Source: Clostridiaceae bacterium (GTDB lineage Bacteria > Bacillota > Clostridia > Peptostreptococcales > Tindalliaceae). Taken from it: a stretch of 64,000 nt of DNA. The stretch lies in assembly GCA_011390155.1 (NCBI GenBank), contig JAABSW010000001.1:122953-186952 (forward strand), read 5' to 3'. The position numbers and the translations under genes were made by a program. Numbering within the stretch: the first letter of the stretch is position 1; each line of letters opens with the position of its first letter. Of the stretch, positions 9,804 to 18,698 are shown one piece after another. Below the pieces are notes generated by a model, which saw nothing but the letters and a program-made list of their open reading frames with translations, had not been told where the DNA came from and did no database searches.

Positions 9804-9906
9804 TGACTGTAGATCAATGTAAAGATTATGATGATACTTCTGCAGGCACGGTGCAACAATCGTCAATGACTTCTGTGAAATCATCCAGTTGCGCGTCAAT
9901 GGAAGG

Positions 9907-11283
9907 TTATTCTGTTGATGTGGCAGGGGCAAAAGCATTGACATTTTCCACCACTTCAATGGAGCTTCGAATCATACCCATCCAGCAGGAATATGCGACG
10001 GTCCCGGTTTCAGTGGGCGTGAATTCAAAAATGTTTTCGCCTGCTATGATATTGTCCTGCAAATCATAGGCTGGGATGACGATGGCGTTGTTACAACCAT
10101 TGATGTTGGATTGTTCTGCTTCGATGATGAACGTAACAGGTATGCCTACCTGTACCACGATTGGTTCGTAATAATATGGTTCCAATTGAATTTTGACAAT
10201 TTGATGATTGTCTTCTATAACAGCCACATTGCTGTAATTTATCGGAGTGATGGAGGGGGCCACAGTACCGGTGAGGCTTAAGCCCCGGGATATCATGACA
10301 ACGCCAAGTACCATGACTAAGAGACCGCTGGCTGCCAGCATTTTTCGATTGAATTTTTGACTGACCAGAGTGCTTAAGGCTCCAAGTGCAAAAAGCAGAG
10401 GGACGGTACCCAGGCTAAAGAAAAACATGGAGGAAGCACCTGCAACAAAACTTCCTGTTCCAAGGGCATACAACTGCATGGTCTGCAGTGGGCCGCAGGG
10501 CATGAAACCATTGATCAATCCCACCATGAAAGGACCTTTTCCCTGTCGTTTGTTAGAAAGTGTCTCAGTTAATCCTTTGGGCAGATGGGGTGTCAGCCGT
10601 CGCAGAAAGGGGAATAGACCCAAAAGATTAAGACCCATCAGAATCATGAAAATTCCTGCCACGATGATAATGATTCCCTGGGATTTAAAGGTCATACTGA
10701 TGACAGAGCCGGCAGCACCAATGATGCCACCAATAATGGTGTAGGAGACAACCCTTCCTCCGTTATACAACAGACTTGGCCGTAAGCGTCCTGAGAGGGA
10801 AGGGGCTTCGCCGGCACCCAAACATTGGCTCATGGCAATGCCTCCGCACATGGTAACACAATGCAGTGACGTAAGAAGGCCTATGAGGAATAGTATGCCG
10901 TAGCTGGCCTGGCTGGTTAGCGCTGGCAGGGTTACTGCCTGGTCCAACCTTTGAATTACCTGGTATGCCATTAGCATAACAATCAACAAAACAATCCAGC
11001 GAAGCCAGGAAGTGGTTTTCTTTGCCTTAGGCTGATCAGGAAGCAGTTCAGGTTGGGCTACGGCTTCATATCCCGCCGTTGTTACGATTTCAATGATTTG
11101 ATTTAAAGAGATACCTTGTTCGTGGTCGATGGTAACCGTGCCAGCAATATGGTCGGCGGTAGTCTTGATAACACCAGGTATTGATGTGATCTTTTTTTCC
11201 AATAGGCTTTCACATCCAGTGCAGGTCATTCCGGATACTTGGACAATGGTCCTGCTATTTGACTGATCATGGCTGTTGTTCAT
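9907..11283 (-). CDS. HMA-domain / TauE-SafE-like membrane / cupredoxin-like fusion protein
   Basis: A 458-residue protein probably involved in copper or other soft-metal handling. Residues about 10-75 form a heavy-metal-associated domain with MTCTGC. A hydrophobic segment near 93-110 and six or so membrane spans (about 130-350) of the SafE/UreH-like type follow, containing LHCVTMCGGIAMSQ and NGFMPCGPLQTMQLYALG. The C-terminus (about 365-450) looks like a cupredoxin fold with INGCNNAIVIP and YSCWMGMI as possible ligands. Similar fusions are annotated as sulfite exporter TauE/SafE family proteins, but sulfite transport is not implied. The frame stays open for 26 codons beyond the stop at 9907 and contains a CC pair. 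Confidence 0.85.
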   Translation of the reverse strand: MNNSHDQSNSRTIVQVSGMTCTGCESLLEKKITSIPGVIKTTADHIAGTVTIDHEQGISLNQIIEIVTTAGYEAVAQPELLPDQPKAKKTTSWLRWIVLLIVMLMAYQVIQRLDQAVTLPALTSQASYGILFLIGLLTSLHCVTMCGGIAMSQCLGAGEAPSLSGRLRPSLLYNGGRVVSYTIIGGIIGAAGSVISMTFKSQGIIIIVAGIFMILMGLNLLGLFPFLRRLTPHLPKGLTETLSNKRQGKGPFMVGLINGFMPCGPLQTMQLYALGTGSFVAGASSMFFFSLGTVPLLFALGALSTLVSQKFNRKMLAASGLLVMVLGVVMISRGLSLTGTVAPSITPINYSNVAVIEDNHQIVKIQLEPYYYEPIVVQVGIPVTFIIEAEQSNINGCNNAIVIPAYDLQDNIIAGENIFEFTPTETGTVAYSCWMGMIRSSIEVVENVNAFAPATSTE

Positions 11284-11495
11284 GGTAGAACCTCCTCATA
11301 ACAAATAGAACATATTCAATGTTTGTATCCATTATACTTAATCAACAAAAAAAGGCAAGAAAATGTTTTAATAATGCAGGAATTGTAATGGAATTTACGT
11401 AGATGTCTGGGATTTAAAATGGCAAACGATTGGGTATGTAATAGTCAGTCAGGGCTATATGAATTTAGCAAATATTGACAGAGAAGGAGAAAATC

Positions 11496-12731
11496 ATGGA
11501 ACAAACAAGACTTGTTAAATATGCAGATTTAATCATTAAAGCAGGCATTAACCTGCAAGAGAATCAAACAGTGGTCATTTCTTCACCCATTGAAACAGCA
11601 GGGTTTGCCAGAGTTTTGTCTGAAGCGGCGTATGACAAAGGTGCAAGGGAAGTGGTAATTGACTGGAACGATGAACTGTCAAAGCGAATCAGATATATGA
11701 AAGCACCTTCAGAAATCTTTGACGAATATCCAGAATGGAAGAAGCAATTTTATCAGTTTTACGCAGATGGCGGGGCTGCTTACATTAGTATTGCTGCAGA
11801 GGACCCTGAGCTCATGAAAGAAGTAGATCCTGAACGAATCATGAGAGCCCAGAAAGTGGCCAACAAGGCAAATAAAAAATTTCGCGACCGATTAATGAGC
11901 AATGAAAACACTTGGAATGTGGTATCTGTTCCCACTGTAAGCTGGGCCAAAAAAGTGTTTCCTGATCTTACCCAGGAAAAGGCAGTTGAATCTTTATGGG
12001 AAGCCATTCTCACCTCAGTGAGAGTGGATACTTCTGACCCTGTTAGAGCGTGGCAGGAACACAAGAAAAACCTTGAACAGGCCATTGATTGGTTGAACAA
12101 GGAAAGGTTTCAGCAACTACATTTTGAAAACAGCCTGGGTACTGATTTATTCATTACTCTACCAAAAGGACATATTTGGACAGGTGGCGCCGAAGTTTCT
12201 CAGCAAGGTGTTGATTTCATTGCCAACATGCCCACAGAAGAAGTTTTTACATTACCCCATAAGCGTGGTGTGAACGGCAAAGTGGTAAGCTCTATGCCGT
12301 TACAATACAATGGTAATTTGATTGAAAACTTTAGCATGATATTTGAAGAAGGAAAAATTGTTGACTTCTCTGCGGAGAAAGGTTATGAGTCGTTAAAAGG
12401 GTTAATTCAAACAGATGCCGGGTCAGCTTATCTGGGTGAAGTAGCCCTGGTGCCACATGATTCACCTATTTCAAACACGGGTATTCTTTTTTACAATACC
12501 CTGTTCGACGAAAATGCCTCTTGCCACTTGGCTTTAGGAAAGGCCTATCCAGTGTGCCTGGAAAATGGTACGGCATTAGGAGAAACTGAGCTGGATAAGG
12601 CAGGGGTCAATGATTCCTTGATTCATGAAGATTTTATGATTGGTACTGGTGATTTGACAATAACGGGTATTAAAGAAAATGGACATCAAGTGCCAGTGTT
12701 TACAAAAGGCAATTACGCTATGAAGTGGTAA
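11496..12731 (+). CDS. Aminopeptidase, peptidase family M29 (AmpS-like)
   Basis: Metal-dependent cytoplasmic aminopeptidase that trims N-terminal residues. The 411-residue length is typical of AmpS/PepS. C-terminal blocks with presumed metal ligands are visible: YLGEVALVPHDSPI, NTLFDENASCHLALGKAY and IHEDFMIGTGDLTI. ATG 11496 is preferred to the in-frame 11475 start because AAGGAGAA is well placed before it. It is a monocistronic unit with its own terminator. The 210 bases upstream, shared with the divergent metal gene, show no operator I can name. Confidence 0.92.
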   Translation: MEQTRLVKYADLIIKAGINLQENQTVVISSPIETAGFARVLSEAAYDKGAREVVIDWNDELSKRIRYMKAPSEIFDEYPEWKKQFYQFYADGGAAYISIAAEDPELMKEVDPERIMRAQKVANKANKKFRDRLMSNENTWNVVSVPTVSWAKKVFPDLTQEKAVESLWEAILTSVRVDTSDPVRAWQEHKKNLEQAIDWLNKERFQQLHFENSLGTDLFITLPKGHIWTGGAEVSQQGVDFIANMPTEEVFTLPHKRGVNGKVVSSMPLQYNGNLIENFSMIFEEGKIVDFSAEKGYESLKGLIQTDAGSAYLGEVALVPHDSPISNTGILFYNTLFDENASCHLALGKAYPVCLENGTALGETELDKAGVNDSLIHEDFMIGTGDLTITGIKENGHQVPVFTKGNYAMKW

Positions 12732-12759
12732 CCATACTGTAAAATATTTTCACAGTTTG

Positions 12760-12786
12760 CCGGCGAAGAAATTTCGCCGGTTTTTT
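12760..12786 (+). terminator. Rho-independent terminator after the M29 aminopeptidase
   Basis: CCGGCGAA pairs with TTCGCCGG around a five-base loop, followed by TTTTTT. Confidence 0.9.
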
Positions 12787-12864
12787 GTAGCTGATACAGT
12801 GCTTGAATGATTTCAAAAAGGGTACCTAGAAAATAACAATATGACATATTGGGGAGGGAACCTC

Positions 12865-14670
12865 ATGAAAATTCGTTACATTAATGGAAATCGAATCTAT
12901 TACGCTTTTATGGCTGGTGCAAGGGAAGTGACACAACAGCGAATTCATTTGAATAAAATCAACGTATTTCCAGTGGCAGACGGTGATACCGGAAGTAATC
13001 TTGTGTCAACATTGAATCATATTCTGCAATCAGTTACACCCAGCGTTTCCATCAATGAAACCCTTCAATCCATTGCCGACGCTTCCCTGGCGGGTGCCAG
13101 GGGAAATTCTGGTATTATCTTTGCACAGTTTATCAATGGCGTGGCTGCTGAGGTTAAACAACATCAGGTGATGACAGCACAAACCTTTGGTCAGACGCTG
13201 GTTAATTCGGTGCCCTATGCTTATGAATCAATGGCTAATCCGGTAGAAGGAACCATGTTGACAGTTATTAAAATTTGGGCTGAAGCCTTCCAGGAAGCTG
13301 GTAAAAAAAGCAATGATTTTGTAGAGATACTGAACCAGTCACTGGAACAAGCACGGGATGCACTGATGAAAACACCGGAGAAACTGGAAATACTAAAAAA
13401 ATCCAAGGTAGTGGACTCTGGGGCTCAGGGATTTGTCCATTTTCTCGAAGGGATTACACATTTGATACAGTCTGGAAACGTACGACAATACCTTCAACAG
13501 CAATTTGTTCTCAAAGAAGATTATCAACTCACTGAAACCATAACCCCTGGGGATGTTAACTTCCGGTATTGTACAGAAGGCATGATCAAAGGATCGAGCA
13601 TTCCACTGAATGAAATTAAGAATAAATTGATGGAGTTGGGTGACTCTGTCATAGTAGCAGGAAGTGAAAAACTATGTCGTTTTCATTTTCACACAAATGA
13701 ACCAGATCAAGTATTCCTTGATCTGCGTAAGTATGGTCTTATCACTGAACAAAAGGTGGATGACATGGTACGTCAACAAGACGCTCTTTTCAAGAGGAAA
13801 TCAGACATAGCACTGGTAACAGATTCCATCGCTGATTTGCCACCTGATTTTCTCGATGAAATGCAGGTTTTTCGTATACCCTTACAGGTGATGGTCGAAG
13901 GAGCCCCTTTTTTAGACCAGGTTACCTTGACGACACCATTTTTATTTCAGCTGTTGAACCAGGTGGAAGAATACCCCACCTCATCACAACCACCCATAAA
14001 AAGAGTGATTGACACACTTTCATTCTTGCTGCAACAATATGAAAAGATTTTAATGTTGTCGGTTTCAGGTCAAAACAGCGGAACATGGCAGACTTTTCGA
14101 CAAGCCGCTAAAGAGATAGATCCTGAAGGTGAGCGGGTGGCGGTCATTGACACAAGAAAGAACTCTGGAGCAGAAGGGCTTTTGGTCATGAAAGCGGCAG
14201 AAGCCATCGAAGCCGGGAAGACTTTGGAGGAAGTCGTTGAAATGGTCAATGAGTGGATTCCACGGACCCATATCTATGTTTCGGTGGCTACCTTTGAATA
14301 CATGGTGAGGGGTGGCAGGGTGAGCCCGATGAAGGGAAAGTTAGGTAAATGGCTCAACCTTAAACCTATTGTATCCTTGGATGAAAATGGCAAGGGAATT
14401 GCTTTTGGAAGCGCCTTTAGCCAGAAGGCCAACACAAAAAAAATACTGGGAATTGTTGAAAAACACCATCAGGAAGCAGCCATTGAAAAGTATTGTGTTG
14501 TTCATGCGGATGCTGCTGAAAAAGCAAGAGAATATGCAAGAGAATTGGAAAAAATCACAGGAAAATCACCAGAATATATTACCGAAATATCTCCAATTGT
14601 GGCGTTAAATGCCGGACGTGGTGCTGTAGCAGTAGCATTAATACAATCTTCACCAGAAAAACGACATTAA
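12865..14670 (+). CDS. DAK2-domain / DegV fusion, fatty-acid-binding (FakA/FakB-like)
   Basis: A 601-residue fusion. Residues about 1-200 are a DAK2/DhaL nucleotide-binding domain with NVFPVADGDTGSNL, LAGARGNSG and the ADASLAGAR segment. Residues about 310-600 are a DegV domain with ALVTDSIADLP and a SVSGQNSGTW motif typical of lipid-carboxylate binding. The middle part resembles the FakA linker domain. By analogy with FakA/FakB it may phosphorylate a bound fatty acid, with kinase and carrier on one chain. The start ATG 12865 follows GGGGAGGG. A stand-alone DegV lies at 29452. The assignment is from domain architecture; substrate and activity are inference. Confidence 0.85.
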   Translation: MKIRYINGNRIYYAFMAGAREVTQQRIHLNKINVFPVADGDTGSNLVSTLNHILQSVTPSVSINETLQSIADASLAGARGNSGIIFAQFINGVAAEVKQHQVMTAQTFGQTLVNSVPYAYESMANPVEGTMLTVIKIWAEAFQEAGKKSNDFVEILNQSLEQARDALMKTPEKLEILKKSKVVDSGAQGFVHFLEGITHLIQSGNVRQYLQQQFVLKEDYQLTETITPGDVNFRYCTEGMIKGSSIPLNEIKNKLMELGDSVIVAGSEKLCRFHFHTNEPDQVFLDLRKYGLITEQKVDDMVRQQDALFKRKSDIALVTDSIADLPPDFLDEMQVFRIPLQVMVEGAPFLDQVTLTTPFLFQLLNQVEEYPTSSQPPIKRVIDTLSFLLQQYEKILMLSVSGQNSGTWQTFRQAAKEIDPEGERVAVIDTRKNSGAEGLLVMKAAEAIEAGKTLEEVVEMVNEWIPRTHIYVSVATFEYMVRGGRVSPMKGKLGKWLNLKPIVSLDENGKGIAFGSAFSQKANTKKILGIVEKHHQEAAIEKYCVVHADAAEKAREYARELEKITGKSPEYITEISPIVALNAGRGAVAVALIQSSPEKRH

Positions 14671-14696
14671 GATCAATTACTTGGAAAGAAGGTAAG

Positions 14697-15470
14697 ATGA
14701 TGGCAAAAGACTTATTACAACCGTTCATAATCATTTTAGTGTATTTTATACTTTTGTTTATTGTGGCGACTGTCATAAAAAATAATTCAATTGTGGATAT
14801 GGGATGGGGATTGGGTTTTGTCCTGGTAACAGCCTATGCCTATGTCAGTGCTGGACATTTTACAACCAGGGGTACGGTGACCCTGATCCTAGTAGCTATA
14901 TGGGGATTGCGTCTGGCCAAACATATTTTCCAGAGAAATTTTGGTAAACCGGAAGATTTTCGTTATGCCAATTGGCGGAAAGAATGGGGTAAGTGGGTGG
15001 TGCCCAGGGCATTTTTTCAGATTTTCATGTTGCAAGGTTTTTTCATGTACATTGTAGTGCTGCCTGCATTGTTAATTCAACGATCAAATCTTCCTGGATT
15101 TGGATTGTTTGAGGTTACCGGGTTGATACTCTGGTGCATTGGGTTTTATTTTGAGGCAGTGGGTGATTGGCAATTAAAAGAGTTTAAAGCTGATTCTGAA
15201 AATAAAGGGAAAATCATTACAACTGGATTGTGGAAATTCACACGTCATCCCAATTATTTTGGAGAAGCCCTCATGTGGTGGGGTATTTGGATTATCGCAC
15301 TTTCTGTTCCCATGGGGTGGTTAGGAGTGGTCAGTCCCTTGGTGATTACCTATTTGCTTCGTTTTGTATCAGGCGTTCCCATGTTGGAGAAAAAATACAA
15401 AGAAAGAGAAGACTTCAAAGAATATGCTGCAAAAACCAATGCCTTTATCCCTTGGTTCCCTAAAGAATAG
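14697..15470 (+). CDS. DUF1295 / steroid 5-alpha-reductase-like membrane protein
   Basis: A 257-residue integral membrane protein with about six hydrophobic segments. It carries the family signature FTRHPNYFGEALMWWGIW near residues 180-197, typical of DUF1295 and isoprenylcysteine-methyltransferase-like enzymes, plus NSIVDMGWGLGF near residue 29. The substrate is unknown; family members act on lipids or isoprenoids. The start ATG 14697 follows GAAAGAAGG, 26 bases after the DAK2-DegV gene, so the two are probably one transcript. A bidirectional terminator follows. Confidence 0.85.
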   Translation: MMAKDLLQPFIIILVYFILLFIVATVIKNNSIVDMGWGLGFVLVTAYAYVSAGHFTTRGTVTLILVAIWGLRLAKHIFQRNFGKPEDFRYANWRKEWGKWVVPRAFFQIFMLQGFFMYIVVLPALLIQRSNLPGFGLFEVTGLILWCIGFYFEAVGDWQLKEFKADSENKGKIITTGLWKFTRHPNYFGEALMWWGIWIIALSVPMGWLGVVSPLVITYLLRFVSGVPMLEKKYKEREDFKEYAAKTNAFIPWFPKE

Positions 15471-15510
15471 AAACGGATCATTAAACCAACTGAAACTTTT
15501 TGTGTCGATA

Positions 15511-15556
15511 AAAAAAGTACTGAATGTGAGCAAAAGGCTCAGTTCAGTACTTTTTT
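15511..15556. terminator. Bidirectional terminator
   Basis: AAAAAAGTACTGAA...GAGC pairs with GCTC..TTCAGTACTTTTTT, with two mismatched positions, between convergent genes. A/T tracts on both sides allow termination in both directions. Confidence 0.9.
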
Positions 15557-15578
15557 ATTTTTACCCGGGCCACAATCA

Positions 15579-16325
15579 TTATTCTTTAAGTTTAACGTAT
15601 ACACTGCTGGGGCCTACGTCGTCCAGACGTTTGAGTTCACAGTGGTCAGGAAATGCTTCAATCAACTGGGAAAGCTGTCGAAAGCCATAGGTTCTGGGGT
15701 CAAATCCAGGGTCTAACTGTAGCAGGGCTTTCCCCAAAGAACCAAGGTGGGTCCACCCATCTTCCTGCACCACCATTTCAAAGGCTTCCTTCAACAAGGC
15801 AATAAGAATGGTTTCTTTGGATTTTTCTTTCTTCTTACCAGGTGAAGGCTTTACTGGTGGTTTTGATTCCTTCGGCACAATGTTTTCAGTGTAAATGAAT
15901 ATGTCACAGGCATTTACAAATGCTTTCGATGTTTTTTGCTCACCAATGCCCATTACAAAAGTACCATTTTCCCTAATGCGGGTTGCCAGGCGAGTGAAAT
16001 CACTATCGCTGGACACGATGCTAAATCCGTCTACCAGTTCACCATGAAGAATGTCCATTGCATCAATGATCAAGGCACTATCGGTGGCATTTTTACCGAC
16101 GGTGTACCGAAATTGCTGGATTGGTTGGATGGCATAATTATTCAACGCATCTTTCCAACCCTTCATATTAGGTGTAGTCCAGTCACCATAAATACGTTTA
16201 ATGGTGACTGATCCATACTTACCCGTTTCTGATAACATCTTTGTAATGAGTGATGGTTGAGCATTATCACCATCAATTAGCATGGCCATTTTATGTTCTT
16301 TAGAACTGTTCTCTTTTTTATTCAC
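15579..16325 (-). CDS. NYN-domain (LabA/DUF88) protein with C-terminal LOTUS-like domain
   Basis: A 248-residue protein. Residues about 12-150 form a PIN-like NYN nuclease domain: AMLIDGDNAQPS near residue 14, KNATDSALIIDAMD near 77 and FSIVSSDSDFTRLATRIRE near 100 supply the expected acidic residues. A Lys/Pro-rich linker (about 155-172) leads to a C-terminal domain (about 172-245) resembling OST-HTH/LOTUS RNA-binding modules. RNA cleavage or binding is the likely role, with target unknown. The start is GTG, preceded by AGGAAGGGG. It is transcribed with, or just after, the XRE-B12 regulator upstream. Confidence 0.82.
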   Translation of the reverse strand: MNKKENSSKEHKMAMLIDGDNAQPSLITKMLSETGKYGSVTIKRIYGDWTTPNMKGWKDALNNYAIQPIQQFRYTVGKNATDSALIIDAMDILHGELVDGFSIVSSDSDFTRLATRIRENGTFVMGIGEQKTSKAFVNACDIFIYTENIVPKESKPPVKPSPGKKKEKSKETILIALLKEAFEMVVQEDGWTHLGSLGKALLQLDPGFDPRTYGFRQLSQLIEAFPDHCELKRLDDVGPSSVYVKLKE

Positions 16326-16412
16326 AGATGAAATCCCCTTCCTGAGGGTTAATGGATGGCATATAATGTCTTCGACAGAAAAGGTGAAATTCCTGCTGAA
16401 TTTTAAAGATTT

Positions 16413-17318
16413 TTATTGGCCTAGTAAAGCTGACACCAATTTAACGGCAGTGCTGGCGTCTTCGCCATAAGCATCTGATCCAATTTCTTTCCACAGATCT
16501 GGTTTGCCATGAAAACCCTGTCCTCCGACTATCACACTGATATGATCGTAAGACGAGTGTTCTCTCATGTTATTGATCATAAAAGTAATGTTGTTAACAT
16601 AAACTGGATGAGATGCAGACATAGCCACCACTTTTACTGGATACTGGTTAAGGATAAAACGAAGGCTGTTGAAAGGCAGCTGGTTTCCTAGAAACATCAC
16701 ATTATACCCAGCTTCTTCAAGGGCTGAACTAACCATTCTAACCCCCAGGGTGTGACGGTCATCATCAGCGGCAAAGGTCACCACAAGTGGTCCAGGAGTA
16801 ATGGTTGATGGTTTTTTGCGCAGAAGGGAAATAAAACGTTCAGTTTCTGAGGTAATGAAGTGTTCCTGTGCCACATCAAGCTTTCCTGTTTGCCACAGCA
16901 CGCCTGCTTTGTATAAAGCCGGTTTCAGAATTTTATCATACACAGTTTCAAGAGTATGTCCCATTTGAGAGGCCAACTCCAGTACACGCCACGCTTCTTT
17001 AAAGTCAGTTCGAATAAGTGCTTCAAGATACCGACCACTCCACCCTTCATCAACGCTGTGCGCTTTGTTGATATTTTTTGACTTTTGATTCGGTGGGATA
17101 AATGGGCTTGAATCATCCGTTCTTCCAAGTAAATAGTCCAAGCTGACATGAAAATAGTCAGCCAGATTAATAAGTGTAGTATCGTTGGGAAAACGGGAAT
17201 TGTTTTCATAGTTGGCGATGGTGGTTTGGGATAATCCCAAATAAGAGGCTAATTCTTTCTGATTTTTTTTTCTTCCTCGTCGAAGACCTTTAATTCGCTC
17301 TCCAAAAGTAGCGTTCAT
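16413..17318 (-). CDS. XRE-type regulator with cobalamin-binding (CarH-like) sensor
   Basis: A 301-residue regulator. Residues 1-68 are an XRE/Cro helix-turn-helix (QKELASYLGLSQTTIANYE). Residues about 85-170 form a B12-binding helical cap containing LWQTGKLDVAQEH, a Wx9EH motif. Residues about 178-300 form a Rossmann-type B12 domain with DRHTLG (DxHxxG, the lower axial histidine) and VIVGGQGF. This is the sensor architecture of CarH/LitR photoreceptors, but with an XRE instead of a MerR DNA-binding domain. The residue after the Trp is Gln, where Thermus CarH, as I recall, has a light-state His ligand. Its ligand response, to B12 or light, is therefore open. Targets are unknown. Confidence 0.88.
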   Translation of the reverse strand: MNATFGERIKGLRRGRKKNQKELASYLGLSQTTIANYENNSRFPNDTTLINLADYFHVSLDYLLGRTDDSSPFIPPNQKSKNINKAHSVDEGWSGRYLEALIRTDFKEAWRVLELASQMGHTLETVYDKILKPALYKAGVLWQTGKLDVAQEHFITSETERFISLLRKKPSTITPGPLVVTFAADDDRHTLGVRMVSSALEEAGYNVMFLGNQLPFNSLRFILNQYPVKVVAMSASHPVYVNNITFMINNMREHSSYDHISVIVGGQGFHGKPDLWKEIGSDAYGEDASTAVKLVSALLGQ

Positions 17319-17396
17319 ATAACAACATCCTTTCAGGACACAAAAAATCCTTCTATATTATTCAAACATTAACCCATTGGGATGATGGTCAGTGAC

Positions 17397-18047
17397 TCAT
17401 TCAACAGAAGGCAGGCATTCATGAGCAATTAATTCGGTCACCTGGTCAATAGAGTTATCAGATGTGTCAATGACCAGAGTAGGCAGTGATGATCTTTTAG
17501 CCAGTTCTAATGCCAGTTGCTGGCGACGCATTAAGGTGTCAACGATTTCGGCAGGTGTGTTACCATATTGTTTCAAGTAGTTCAACCAGCATTCATGTTT
17601 TCGGGAAAAGAGACGTTTTTCCAGATTTTCTGCATTGACAGTCAGTAGACATATTACTGCTCCCAGTGTGCTGAGTCGATGATCGATATTGGCAACCTGA
17701 GACCAGTTCATATGTGCAAACCTAAAAACATGGGTTAAGTGAAATCGTTCAAAAAGGTAGAACAGGTCTTGTTCCTGAACACGATCACTGTACCATCCCC
17801 TATGGGAAGTCCGATTGCTTAGAATCTCCACAAAGGTAACCAGCTGGTTCATTAACTCCAGATGGTGTTGGGGTGTAAGCAACCCCTTTTGTTCTTCGAG
17901 TTCCAATATACGCTGTGTGTGGTGTTCGGATAGCAGCAGCCTGGATTTTGCGGGTACCAACTGCATGCTTCTGTGAGTGGCAAGGGCTTCAAAGACTGAG
18001 GTTTTTCCAGTACCTGATATACCTTCAAGTATTAATCCCTGATACAA
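17397..18047 (-). CDS. P-loop nucleoside/nucleotide kinase-like protein
   Basis: A 216-residue cytoplasmic protein with an N-terminal P-loop, LEGISGTGKTS (residues 7-17). It carries a DRVQEQD stretch near residue 88, in the place of the DR(S/Y) substrate-base motif of deoxynucleoside and thymidylate kinases, and an Arg-containing lid region near 140-170. The start is TTG, with AAAGGAATG upstream; no ATG fits. The substrate cannot be told. Thymidylate kinase proper is less likely because the family TMP-binding motifs are not evident. Confidence 0.65.
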   Translation of the reverse strand: MYQGLILEGISGTGKTSVFEALATHRSMQLVPAKSRLLLSEHHTQRILELEEQKGLLTPQHHLELMNQLVTFVEILSNRTSHRGWYSDRVQEQDLFYLFERFHLTHVFRFAHMNWSQVANIDHRLSTLGAVICLLTVNAENLEKRLFSRKHECWLNYLKQYGNTPAEIVDTLMRRQQLALELAKRSSLPTLVIDTSDNSIDQVTELIAHECLPSVE

Positions 18048-18069
18048 TGCACAACATTCCTTTCTATAA

Positions 18070-18117
18070 AATAACCCCTGATCCAGCAGTGCAGACTGCC
18101 TGCCACCAGGGGTTATT
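18070..18117 (-). terminator. Terminator after the PerR-like gene
   Basis: AATAACCCCTG pairs perfectly with CAGGGGTTATT around a 26-base loop, just beyond the stop of the minus-strand regulator gene. The following T-tract is short and interrupted. Confidence 0.65.
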
Positions 18118-18124
18118 GCTAATA

Positions 18125-18571
18125 CTAATGTTGATCAGATGCTGAAAGGCATTTGCTGCAAACACCTTGAAAGTGTATATTTTTTTCTTTTATAAGAAAA
18201 GTTTTCAAAAAATCACTTTTAAATTCGCTCATGTCTAACTCAAAATCATAGATGTGTCCGCATTTTTCACATTTGAAATGTCCATGGGTGCTTAAATCTA
18301 CATCAAATCTGGCCTCATGTTCTTCAATGTTAACCATACGTACCAGTTGGGCATCCATAAAAGCTTTTAAAGTATTATAGACAGTTGTTTTGGAAAGAGT
18401 GGGAATTTGATCTGCCAGTGCCTGGTATATTTCATCGACGGTTGGATGTGTCATGTGATTCAGCAGGTATTCATAGATGCGAGTACGCTGGTATGAGGGT
18501 TTTACACCATGTTCCTGTAAAAAAAGATTTAATTCTTCCATTGATTTACCCTGGGTGTTTGGATTTTGCAT
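18125..18571 (-). CDS. Fur-family regulator, PerR-like
   Basis: Metal-dependent repressor of 148 residues. The winged helix is at about 10-85 (SYQRTRIYEYL, HPTVDEIYQAL, LSKTTVYNTLKAF). The regulatory half contains EARFDVDLSTHGHFKC and CGHIYDFELD, matching the His/Asp regulatory-site ligands of PerR. CEKC and CSKC form the structural zinc site. Peroxide sensing is therefore favoured over iron or zinc sensing, but not proven. The start ATG 18571 follows AGGTGG; a second Met at residue 11 is possible. An AT-rich inverted repeat upstream suggests autoregulation. Confidence 0.82.
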   Translation of the reverse strand: MQNPNTQGKSMEELNLFLQEHGVKPSYQRTRIYEYLLNHMTHPTVDEIYQALADQIPTLSKTTVYNTLKAFMDAQLVRMVNIEEHEARFDVDLSTHGHFKCEKCGHIYDFELDMSEFKSDFLKTFLIKEKNIHFQGVCSKCLSASDQH

Positions 18572-18595
18572 AATATTCCACCTGCTTTCAACGTG

Positions 18596-18631
18596 TAATC
18601 ATTATAATATGAATATAAGTTTAAATGATTA
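18596..18631. promoter_or_regulatory. Candidate Per/Fur box upstream of the PerR-like gene
   Basis: TAATCATT at 18596-18603 and AATGATTA at 18624-18631 form an inverted repeat in very AT-rich DNA containing ATTATAAT-like elements. Position and composition fit Fur-family operators. Specificity is inferred. Confidence 0.4.
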
Positions 18632-18652
18632 TTGAAAATATGTCAACATGTG

Positions 18653-18689
18653 TTCAAAAAAACAATTCCTCAGCTGAACTCAGCTGAGG
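18653..18689 (-). terminator. Rho-independent terminator after speE
   Basis: CCTCAGCTGA and TCAGCTGAGG (18668-18689) form a 10-bp inverted repeat with a minimal loop. On the minus strand it is followed by a run of seven T residues. Confidence 0.85.
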
Positions 18690-18698
18690 AGTGATAAA

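Noticed and set aside
10370-10744. Long open frame on the plus strand
   Set aside because: It lies entirely antisense to the membrane domain of the TauE-like fusion gene and has a composition typical of a shadow frame (Pro/Arg/Met-rich), with no ribosome binding site.
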